Shown: piece after piece, positions 44,732 to 52,700 of the stretch
How positions within the stretch are numbered: the first letter of the stretch is position 1
Layout of the letters: every line of letters begins with the position of its first letter
NCBI GenBank assembly: GCA_965206445.1
Contig: CBDBJR010000002.1
Location: forward strand, 248,001-312,000
DNA: 64,000 bases
DNA from: CBDBJR01 sp965206445
GTDB taxonomy: Bacteria > Pseudomonadota > Gammaproteobacteria > Arenicellales > Poriferihabitantaceae
Reading direction: 5' to 3'
The notes under the pieces: model-generated
Told to the model about the DNA's origin: nothing
Databases searched by the model: none
Seen by the model: only the letters and a program-made list of their open reading frames with translations
Program-made: the position numbers and the translations under genes

Positions 44732-44763
44732 CCGCCTACGGCGGGAGATCCGCCTACGGCGGG
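44732..44763 (+). repeat. Two copies of a small GC palindrome directly after the stop codon
   Basis: CCGCCTACGGCGG occurs at 44732-44744 and again at 44750-44762. Each can form a 5-bp stem (CCGCC/GGCGG) with a TAC loop. The first begins on the base after the TAG stop. The two may affect 3'-end stability or be mobile palindromic repeats. There is no U-tract, so they are not intrinsic terminators. Confidence 0.75.
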
Positions 44764-44920
44764 AATTAGGAATTAGGAATTAGGAATTAGGAATTAGGAA
44801 TTAGGAATTGGGAATTGGGAATTGGGAATTGGGAATTGGGAATTGGGAATTGGGAATTGGGAATTGGGAATTGGGAATTGGGAATTGGGAATTGGGAATT
44901 GGGAATTGGGAATTGGGAAT
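44762..44920 (+). repeat. Heptanucleotide tandem repeat, (GGAATTA)6(GGAATTG)16 plus a partial unit
   Basis: Twenty-two complete 7-bp units and a five-base remnant. The first six (44762-44803) are GGAATTA and the next sixteen (44804-44915) GGAATTG, so variants are segregated into two homogeneous blocks. The tract starts within the second palindrome and lies between the giant gene's stop and its terminator. Short heptamer repeats of this kind are well known from intergenic regions of filamentous cyanobacteria, but they are not diagnostic of that group. Seven-bp units prone to slippage would change leader or trailer length here, not a reading frame. Confidence 0.93.
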
Positions 44921-44940
44921 GGTCAGGAAGTTTGCTGACT

Positions 44941-44975
44941 GAGGCGACAGCCCGGTTTGACGGGGTTACCGCCTC
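44941..44975 (+). other. Nested stem-loop upstream of the terminator
   Basis: GAGGCG (44941-44946) pairs with CGCCTC (44970-44975), and inside it CCCG (44951-44954) pairs with CGGG (44961-44964). Function unknown. Together with the following terminator hairpin it would form a structured 3' end for the transcript. Confidence 0.5.
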
Positions 44976-44992
44976 TCCCCTGATAAAAGGAG

Positions 44993-45027
44993 CACCGGCA
45001 TTTCTGCCGGTGTTTATTTTTTTATTT
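44993..45027 (+). terminator. Intrinsic terminator of the first giant gene
   Basis: A perfect 8-bp stem, CACCGGCA (44993-45000) and TGCCGGTG (45005-45012) with a TTTC loop, is followed by TTTATTTTTTTATTT (45013-45027). It has the classic hairpin plus U-tract layout and is oriented with the upstream gene. It should isolate the transposase and second giant gene from read-through. Confidence 0.85.
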
Positions 45028-45102
45028 CGTGGGTTAGGAAACCCACGCTCCGTCTGGAAGCGCCGGTTCGACGCCGATCACCCCCCTAACATGTCAGGGG
45101 GG
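45028..45102. repeat. Two palindromes in the gap before the transposase
   Basis: CGTGGGTT (45028-45035) pairs with AACCCACG (45040-45047). CCCCCCT (45081-45087) pairs with AGGGGGG (45096-45102) around an AACATGTC loop. Both look like REP-type extragenic palindromes. The rest of the gap, 45103-45245, is AT-richer and holds nothing I can assign. No convincing terminal inverted repeat of the insertion sequence was found there. Confidence 0.5.
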
Positions 45103-45245
45103 AGCGAAACCGGGGCCGCATTTGGCCTTAATACCGCATATCTGAATAACATAAGGCACGTTTCTCATTGACCACACAGTTTTCGTGTATTAATCAGATT
45201 TCCATTAAGTATGTATAAGCTCAGAAACGGTTGGCACTCCGCCCC

Positions 45246-45255
45246 AGGAGGAGAG
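45246..45255 (+). promoter_or_regulatory. Ribosome binding site deciding the transposase start
   Basis: AGGAGGAGAG lies immediately upstream of the ATG at 45258, with the GGAGG core ending six bases before the start codon. This favours 45258 over the in-frame upstream ATG at 45231, whose codons include the ribosome binding site, and over the ATG at 45330. Confidence 0.75.
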
Positions 45256-45257
45256 CC

Positions 45258-46304
45258 ATGCAAATTCACCATGCCGGATACCACATCCGGGGGTTTTACC
45301 GAGTAGCCCATTCAGGGCATGTTTGGGGGATGACTTCCAAACATGCCCAACACCGCCTTGCGATCGGGGCGTTTTCCGATCGGCACGGCAAAATCGCTGC
45401 CAGCGAGGCCTTTAAGGTCAGCATCCGCACGCTCTATCGCTGGCGTCAGACCCTCAAACACAACGCCGGCAACGCCGCCGCGCTCACGCCTGAATCCTGT
45501 GCTCCGCACCGGCGCCGGCGACCGGCCACGCCACCGCTCCTGAGCGAGCAAATCCGGCAATTGCGCCGACAATACCCCAACCTCGGCAAGGCCAGACTCC
45601 ATGTGTTATTACGTGACTGGTGCGCACAGCGGCGACTGGCGCTGCCGAGCGTCTCCACCATCGGGCGCATCATTGCCAAAGACCCGCATAAAATGCGCCA
45701 CGCTCCCGCGCGTATCTCACCCACCGGGCGCCTCAAACCGTTGCTGCGTACCCGCAAAACACGCAAACCCAGACACTGCCGGCCGCCGCCACTGGCCCTG
45801 TTTGCCTGCGATACCGTGATGCGCCTGCGCGACGGCATCCGCCGCTACCTGTTCACCTTTATCGACCCCAACAGCCGCTTTGCCATTGCCTTTGCGGCCA
45901 ATTCCGCTACCAGCCGCAACACCACCATCGGCCTGGAGGCGCTCACCGACCTGCTGCCCGTGCAACCGCAATTCCTGCTCTCCGATAACGGTTCTGAGTT
46001 CATGGGCGATTTCCACCAACGCCTTAATCAGCTCGGTATTGTCCACTGGTGGACTTACCCCAGGTCACCCAAAATGAATGCCCATTGTGAGCGCTTCAAC
46101 CGCACCATACAGGAGCAGTTCGTGGATTATCACGCCGACTTGCTGTTCACGGACCTGGCCTTGTTTAACCGCAAAATGGCCGCCTGGCTGGTCGAATATA
46201 ACACCGTCATTCCCCACCATAGCCTCGGTCTGCAAACTCCGATACAATTCGGCTTCCAACAACTGCCGCAGTGCCAAAGGTATTGGACCCATACAAAGTA
46301 TTGA
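45258..46304 (+). CDS. IS481-like DDE transposase (integrase core)
   Basis: A 348-residue protein that should cut and rejoin insertion-sequence ends. The N-terminal part has a helix-turn-helix (AASEAFKVSIRTLYRWRQ, about residues 45-65) and a second helical region. The retroviral-integrase fold follows with the catalytic triad at D185 (FACDTV), D243 (LSDNGSEF) and E278 (NAHCERFNRT), 34 residues separating the last two. The motif order and the stretch SPKMNAHCERFNRTIQEQFVDYH are typical of IS481/IS3-type transposases. The frame is intact and the start has a strong ribosome binding site, so it may be active. It stands alone between two giant surface-protein genes. I did not find terminal inverted repeats or a target duplication, so the element's limits are unknown. 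An alternative start is ATG 45330. Confidence 0.93.
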   Translation: MQIHHAGYHIRGFYRVAHSGHVWGMTSKHAQHRLAIGAFSDRHGKIAASEAFKVSIRTLYRWRQTLKHNAGNAAALTPESCAPHRRRRPATPPLLSEQIRQLRRQYPNLGKARLHVLLRDWCAQRRLALPSVSTIGRIIAKDPHKMRHAPARISPTGRLKPLLRTRKTRKPRHCRPPPLALFACDTVMRLRDGIRRYLFTFIDPNSRFAIAFAANSATSRNTTIGLEALTDLLPVQPQFLLSDNGSEFMGDFHQRLNQLGIVHWWTYPRSPKMNAHCERFNRTIQEQFVDYHADLLFTDLALFNRKMAAWLVEYNTVIPHHSLGLQTPIQFGFQQLPQCQRYWTHTKY

Positions 46305-46329
46305 CATCAGGTTTTTAGCTGCCGATAAT
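46301..46329 (+). promoter_or_regulatory. Strong sigma70-type promoter overlapping the transposase stop
   Basis: TTGACA at 46301-46306 (a perfect -35) and GATAAT at 46324-46329 (five of six of the -10 consensus) are separated by 17 bp, the optimal spacing. Transcription would begin near 46336 and read toward the second giant gene, giving a leader of about 390 nt. The -35 overlaps the transposase TGA (46302-46304), so the insertion sequence end may supply this promoter. Confidence 0.65.
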
Positions 46330-46446
46330 CTATCCCGAGAATATCCAATGTCAAATCCTCTTGAAAACAGCCGACCGGCGTCGGTGGGGCACCCTCCCAC
46401 TTCCCCCATTTCCCCGTTGGGCACAGCGCCCAATGAGCCTATAACC

Positions 46447-46483
46447 ACATATAACGGACATACAGCTACATATAACGGACATA
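46447..46483 (+). promoter_or_regulatory. Two 16-bp direct repeats spaced 21 bp apart
   Basis: ACATATAACGGACATA occurs at 46447-46462 and again, without mismatch, at 46468-46483. The start-to-start distance is 21 bp, two turns of B-DNA, so a protein could bind both on one face. They lie upstream of the second giant gene in an AT-rich island, downstream of the strong promoter. They may be an operator. The alternative is chance duplication. Confidence 0.5.
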
Positions 46484-46503
46484 TAAATACATCATATTGG
46501 TAA

Positions 46504-46520
46504 CCATATAGCTGATATGG
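46504..46520. promoter_or_regulatory. Small inverted repeat
   Basis: CCATAT (46504-46509) and ATATGG (46515-46520) flank AGCTG. It lies 20 bp after the second direct repeat and could be part of the same control region. Low information content, so it may be chance. Confidence 0.25.
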
Positions 46521-46735
46521 CTATCCCCGTACCGTTTCCGCAGCAACCCCGTTGCCGCTTCCGTCCCGGCCTCTTCGTCCCCGGGCTGGCGCAGGGGGCC
46601 ATGGCGCCGGATGCTGACGGCCCGTTGTTACCGGGCGGGCTCAATGAGGCGGTGCATCTGCGCGATTCGCTGAACGAGTCGGTCACCTCCACGTCGTTTC
46701 CGGAGGCCGTCAACAGCATCATACCGTCATGCTGA
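46517..46735 (+). CDS. Possible small hypothetical ORF overlapping the second giant gene start
   Basis: A 72-residue frame (MAIPVPFPQQPR ... NSIIPSC) whose TGA overlaps the ATG of the giant gene by seven bases, in a layout that would allow translational coupling. No ribosome binding site precedes it and I recognise no domain. It may only reflect open GC-rich sequence. It is recorded because coupling would explain how the giant gene, which lacks a well-placed ribosome binding site of its own, is translated. Confidence 0.2.
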   Translation: MAIPVPFPQQPRCRFRPGLFVPGLAQGAMAPDADGPLLPGGLNEAVHLRDSLNESVTSTSFPEAVNSIIPSC

Positions 46736-46794
46736 AACGGCTGATTACACTCTTCCTGCTGTTATCAGCCCTCGCCCCGGCGTCGGCCAGCGCC
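46729..46794 (+). other. Signal peptide of the second giant protein
   Basis: Residues 1-22: positive n-region (MLKR), hydrophobic core (LITLFLLLSALA), and a small-residue c-region with A-S-A before Q-S-C. A type I signal peptidase site after residue 22 is likely. Cys25 is two residues too far and lacks an L-x-x-C lipobox, so it is not a lipoprotein. Confidence 0.88.
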
Positions 46795-49700
46795 CAGAGT
46801 TGCGACGGCGCACTCACCTGGACCGGCATCATCCCCGACTGCCTCTCGATCGGCGACACCTACCGCATCCTGTTCATCAGCGACAGCACAAGGGACGCTA
46901 GAAGCGACAACGTTGACGCCTACAACAACTTCATCCGGGCTGATGCCAGAACGAACGACGATTTCGTGAATGCCGGCATCGCCGACGGCTTCAAAGCCCT
47001 GGGTACCGTCAGCAGAAAAACAACCCCGGGCACCGCAACAGGCCCGGACGACGTCGAAATCACGCATGCCCGCGACAACACGGACACGAACCCGGACACC
47101 GACGGCACCGGCGAAATGATTTTCTACTTCCTGGGTCGCAAGGCCGCGGACAACTATCGCGACTTCTACGACGGCAGCTGGGACACTACGGAGGGGAGGA
47201 ACCCGGCCGGAGCGGCCATCGCTGCAGGCAACATGAACGTCTGGACAGGCAGCGTCTTGGATGGACAAGCGGCATTTTCGCGTTTAGTAGACGTCAGACG
47301 TGGAATAGACTTCGGACAAGTATTCCGCCCGGAGATGGCGCTTGGCGGCGTAACTTTTGCGAACCGCCAGGCTGGCGGTGCCTGGTTTGGTCGCCCGGGG
47401 GTTTCGGGTCAACCATTAAATACCTCCTCCAGCTCCCGGAGTGGTTTCAGTAGCGAGTCGACGAATAGAGGGCTTCCCTTCCCCCTCTATGGCCTTTCCG
47501 GCGTTCTGACGGTGCCCCCGACAGTCAGCCTGGGTGTGCCGTCCCGGCGCACGCTGGTTGAAGGCACCACCGATGTGTCGACGCTGACGGTGAGTCTGAA
47601 TGAAACCCTCACCACCGACCTGACGGTGCTGATTGAGATTACCCAGACCACCCCGTCCTCAACACCGCCCGGAGTCACCTACGGACTGGATTACGGCGTC
47701 GCCATTGACGGCGATACCGCCGGCTTCAGCTTTAACAGCGCCGACCCCGCCACCCTGCGCCCGCGGCGAGTGGCAGTGCCGTTTGCCGCCCGCCAGCGCA
47801 GTCGCACGCTGGAGTTGACGGCGCTGAATGACGAGGACGGGCTAGACGAGATGTTGTCTATCAGGCTGGTAGACGGCGACAACTACGTCATTGACGACAC
47901 CGCCCGCACACTGACGCTGGAGGACAGCGCGCTGGAAGCCAGTCTGCCAGCACTGGCTTCGTCCACTGTGCCCGAAGGAAGTAATACGGATCTGGTGGTG
48001 AATCTGGATGCAAACGCCCCCACCGACCTGACGGTGCTGATTGAGATTACCCAGACCACCCCATCCTCAACACCGCCCGGAGTCACCTACGGACTGGATT
48101 ACCGCGTCGCCATTGACGGCGATACCGCCGGCTTCAGCTTTGACAGCGCCAACCCCGCCACCCGGCGCACGCGACGGGTGGCGGTGCCGTTTGCCGAAGG
48201 CCAGAGCAGTCGCACGCTGCGGTTGACGGCGCTGGAGGACGTGGACGGGCTAAGCGAGGTGTTGTCTATCAGGCTGGTAGACGGCGACAACTACTTCATT
48301 GACGACACCGCCCGCACACTGATGCTGGATGACAGTGCGCCGGAAGCCAATCTGCTACTGGCTTCGTCCACTGTGTCCGAAGGACGTAATACGAATCTGG
48401 TGGTGAGCCTGAATGCAAACGCCCCCACCGACTTGACGGTGCTGGTTGATATTACCCAGACCACCCCGTCCTCAACACCGCCCGGAGTCACCTACGGACT
48501 GGATTACGGCGTCGCCATTGACGGCGATGCCGCCGGCTTCACCTTTAACAACGCCGACCCCGCCACCCGGCGCACGCGGCGGGTGGCGGTGCCGTTTGCC
48601 GAAGGCCAGAGCAGTCGCACGCTGCGGTTGACGGCGCTGGAGGACGTGGACGGGCTAAGCGAGGTGTTGTCTATCAGTCTGGTAGACGGCGACAACTACT
48701 CCGTTGACCCCGCGGCCCGCCCCCGCAGTCTGACGCTGACAGACAACGAGCCGGTGGTGAGTCTGGCATTCGTTGCCAAATCAGGTACCCGCATAGAAAA
48801 TGGGAGGGTAACGGAGCGGGGGCCGGGGGCAGCCCTGCGCACTGTAGCCTTCAATGGGGCGGAATTCGACATAGAGGTCAGATCAACAAGACCCATTCCG
48901 GCGAGTGTTGCGCGGGTGAATCTGGTGGTCGCCAGCGATGGAAACAGCATTGATCGTGGAGATGTGCGTGTCAGTCCCAGAAGCGGCACAGCTGGTAATG
49001 CGGACCTGCTTGACCTGGGATTTATCGATATTCTCCGAGGTAACACTGTCGCAAGAGCCCAATATCAGGTCGCCGCAGAAACCGGCGACGAGGTTGAGGG
49101 TACTGAAATACTCCGGATGAGTGTGGTGCCGGGCAACAACTACCGGGTGTCGCCGGACACGAGTGCGTCCACGCAACAGCTTGAGATACTCGACGATATA
49201 CGGGTCACCATAAACAGCACTGCCGCCCGCACCGTGGCTGAGAACAGAACGTCATCCCCGGTGGTGCTGGACTTTGGCCGTGCGCCGGGTCCGGGTGAGA
49301 CGGTCACGGCGACAGTGACAATCACTCCGGCTCCGGATGAGCACGATTACAGTGTGTTGGTGGGCGGCACGGTCGTGCCTGCGCCAGGCAACGGCACGTA
49401 TGAGCTTACGCTGCCGCAGGGGGAACAACAAATCAGACTGGCCGTCAGGGCGGAGGAGGACGCTGATGCTACGAATGAGATAATCACGCTAACGCCGAGG
49501 CGTGTGGTGGTGTCTGGGCCAGAGGGGGTAGCTGGGCCAATATATGAGTATGCACCCACCCTGCCGTCCGGCAACATTGTCATCACGCTGAACGACAACG
49601 ACGTCGAGAGGACGCCGGGGGTGGATATTTTCAGTACCCAACCCAGCACACTGACCGAAGCGAACCTGAATGATGCGAGTCTGATTCTGCGCCTGAGCGA

Positions 49701-52700
49701 AAGAGAGGGGAGCCTTTTCCATAAAGTCCGGGGCTTGATCATCAGCAACTACGAGCTGGGCGGCACACCCCTGCCGGGTTTGAGCATCGAGAGGGTGGTT
49801 CATCTCGACCCGGATACTCTGCTGGAGATAGATCCTTTCCCTACCAAGAATGTCAGGGTGTTTCTGAAGTACGACGACGCCAACAATGATTTTGATCAAG
49901 TGGCGCGCATCAGCGTCACAATGCTCAGTGCTGCCAACTCCGGGTCTGGTCGGCCGTCGCTGACCACGACGACGGTGCCAATCACCCCGAGAGCTGTTGA
50001 CCCGGGGGAGCCGGAGCCGCCGCCGGAGTCGGTGGAGGGGGAGGTGAGTATTACTGGCTCAAGACCGTCGAACCCACTGACCGAAGGGGGCCTGGGTGGT
50101 ACGAGTACAGAGGGGGATGCGGCTCTGTTTCTGGAAATGAGCGGCGCGCTCACGTTCCATGGCAGTGGCGTCGTCACGCACAACGGCGGCTACAGGCTGA
50201 GCGGCATGCCCCCGCCGGGGTTAGAAGTCTCGTCGTCAGTGCGAGTCACCAGCCCGACGGAAGTCCAGGTGCTTCTGGTGTACAACGACGGCAAAAATGA
50301 TTTTGATCAAGATACGAGCATCAGCGTCACAATTCTCCCCAGGCTCCACTCCGGTACGCAGACGCTGATCACGCAGACAGTGCCAATCCATGCGAGGTCT
50401 CTTGCTGATGAGCCGCTGACGACGATCACCAGCGTCAGGTTGACGTCGCGTGCCTTGACGCCGCGTGCCGGAGGCCGCACCTATGGGCGTGGCGAGATCA
50501 TTGAGGTGACGGTCGCGTTCGACGGCGATGTGGACGTGGTTCCCTCCGATGGCGGGGACCTCCCGACGATACCCCTGACCATCGGCACCGCGACGCGTCA
50601 GGCGACCTATAACGACATCACCGCCGACCACAGGCAGTTGAGATTTCGCTACCGGGTGCGTGACGGCGACCTGGATGCGGACGGCGTGGGTATTCCTGCG
50701 AATGCGCTTGAACAAAGTCTACAAAGCCCCAGTGGCCCCAGGATAAACGACAACGATGGTCAGCGCGTAAGTAGCGAGAGTCGGGCGGTGACTAGCAACA
50801 GGAATCACGCCGTGAACGCCGTTGCGCCGACGGTGACCGGCGTCGCCATCACCAGCACCGGCCCGTACGTCCTGGACGATGTGATTGAGCTGACCGCGAC
50901 CTTCAGCGAAGTGGTGACGGTGTTTAATCAATCCGGCGAAGTGGTGGCGGTGCCTGATCAATCCGACAATGTGCCACAGATCGGTATAGTGTTCGGCGGC
51001 GCCTCCAGCTCCGGGCGCCTGGGCCAGGCGGCCTACACCAGTGGCAGTGGCTCGACGGCGCTGGTATTCAGCTACACGGTGGGCTCCTCCTTCGACAACG
51101 ATGATGATGGGGTGTCGGTGGAGCGTAACGCGCTGAGGCTCAACGGCGGCGAGATACAAAGCGCCTTCGGCAGCCCTGCGACGCCTGCGACGCTCTTGCA
51201 CGCTGCGATTTCCGCGGACCGGGTGCATCGAGTGGATGCCATCGTGCCGCGGATTCTCACGGCAACCGTTGATGGCGATACGCTGATACTGACCTACAGT
51301 GAGGCGCTCAACGAGGGTTCGGTGCCGGCGTCGACAGACTGGGGGCTGGTGCTGTCGGGCGCGAGCCGCACAGTGAATGCCGGCAGCGTGGCTGTCAGTG
51401 GGACGACGGTGACGATGAAGTTGAGCGAGCCGGTGCGCCCGGGCGACAGTGGCGTGAGTCTGTCCTACGCCCCCGGCACGAATCCGCTGCTTGATCTGAC
51501 GGGCAACCGGGCCCCCGATTTGGACGACCAAATGGTGGACAACGCCACGCTGGTGCTGGCGATCAACTCGCCGGGAGTCGACGAGGGCAACGTCGGCTCA
51601 ACGACGATGCTGACCTACACGGTGACGCTGGACAGCGCGCGGCCGTTAGAGGTGACAGTGCGCTACGACATTGCGGGGAACAGCACGGCGACCAGGGACA
51701 GCGACTACGTGGCCGCCAACACCGGGACGTTTATCTTTACGCCGACCGTGACCACGCAGAACATTATTGTCACGGTGCTCGGCGACACGCTGCACGAGCC
51801 AACCGAGACCATCATCATCAGAGCAGAGGTCACTTCGTTGCGCGCGCTTGACGGAGAGGTTATCGACGCCACCGGTATCGGCGGGATTATCAACGACGAC
51901 CCCGTCCCCGTCGTCAGTCTGGTGCTGACCCCGAACAGTATCGCCAGCAGGGGCGGTGTGACGAGAGTCACGGCAAGGCTTGACCGGATCTCGTCCGAGC
52001 CGACCACGCTGACCGTCAGCGCGGCCCCGGTCAGCCCGGCGGTGGCGGGCGATTACAGGTTGAGTGATCTGCCGGTGCTGACCATTGCCGCCGGGGCGTT
52101 GGGCAGCACCGGGGACGTCACCATCACCGCTGTTGACACTGGCGCCACTGTTCCCGGAGAGGTGACGGTGTCGGCCACGGTCGCCAACATCAGCAACGAC
52201 CTCACGGACCCGCTGGCCGCAACCCTCACCATCACTCCGCCCATCCCCGGCGCCAATATATGCACCACTCGCACACCGGCGGTGCTGGCCGCGATTCTCA
52301 CTGCAGCGGGGGCCACCGACTGTACGGATGTGAATCTGGCGTCGGTTACCGAGCTTAATCTGAGCAACAGGCTCGGCACCACGGCGTTGCAAAGCGGTGA
52401 TTTTGCCGGCCTGACGAGGCTTAAGACATTGGATCTGGGCCGCAACAGCGCCGCTTTCGCCGGCTCCTTGCCGCCCAGCCTTTTTAGCGATTTGCAGTCG
52501 CTGACGAGGTTGGTGCTGAGCTTCAACGGCCTGACGGCGTTGCCGGCCGACATTTTTACCGGGTTGTCGGCGCTCGAGAGTCTGTTTTTGAGGAGCAACG
52601 CCCTCGCCTCGATTGATGTTGACGCGTTCAACGGCCTGGATGCGCTGAAGGAGTTGGACTTGGAAAACAATGTCAAGGTCATTGGCGGTGAGCTTTCTTC

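Larger units (their letters stand above)
27946..42735 (+). repeat. Array of 42 tandem Calx-beta repeats (about 352 bp each)
   Basis: Forty-two consecutive units, marked by the GACTACACGGCG (DYTA) landmark from about 28105 to 42544, with an average spacing of 352 bp (117 residues). Each unit reads APTxITLALSxNSVAEDVGxASITVTATL ... TVVSLxTAxGTATAGxDYTAVAS ... LTIPVxDDVIDEADETLxVxGTTTVG ... LTITDND. This matches the Calx-beta fold with acidic Ca2+-site residues at D-D-V-I-D-E and D-N-D. Unit lengths differ by whole codons: optional V in TVVGL, one or two Thr before RSEE, and DND versus DD linkers. Two broad unit types alternate in patches, EADETL with TEAPL or TPQTL, and EGASETL or EGTGETL with TPADL. 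No stop or frameshift occurs in 14.8 kb. Confidence 0.95.
46330..46728 (+). other. Structured leader of the second giant gene
   Basis: This stretch between promoter and start codon contains possible hairpins: GTGGG/CCCAC around 46384-46401, and TTGGGC (46419-46424) with GCCCAA (46430-46435). It also holds the direct repeats and palindrome listed separately. No recognised riboswitch is seen. A purine-rich GGAGG lies at 46701-46705, 23 bases before the start, too far for an ordinary ribosome binding site. Confidence 0.4.

Noticed and set aside
27946..42735. CRISPR-like or satellite array
   Set aside because: Units are 352 bp, contiguous and protein coding with whole-codon length changes. There are no short repeats with unique spacers and no cas genes.
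27734..43516. Antisense open frame of over 5,000 residues opposite the Calx-beta array
   Set aside because: It exists because a stop-free antisense frame of one repeat unit is multiplied 42 times in GC-rich DNA. Its translation is low-complexity (Arg, Gly, His-rich) and has no recognisable domain, whereas the plus strand encodes a clear Calx-beta fold.
44815..45171. Frame reading GIGNWEL repeats through the heptamer tract
   Set aside because: A 7-bp repeat read over 21 bp always gives a seven-residue peptide repeat. No ribosome site exists and the remainder crosses the terminator and palindromes.
45160..46340. Terminal inverted repeats and target-site duplication for the insertion sequence
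   Set aside because: I compared flanks by eye and found only short chance matches (ATTGAC on both sides, in direct orientation). The limits of the element remain undefined.
46348..46503. 51-residue frame starting MSNPLENSRPAS just after the promoter
   Set aside because: The ribosome site is weak, no family is recognised, and its end is only a translation of the direct repeats. It could be a leader peptide but nothing supports it.
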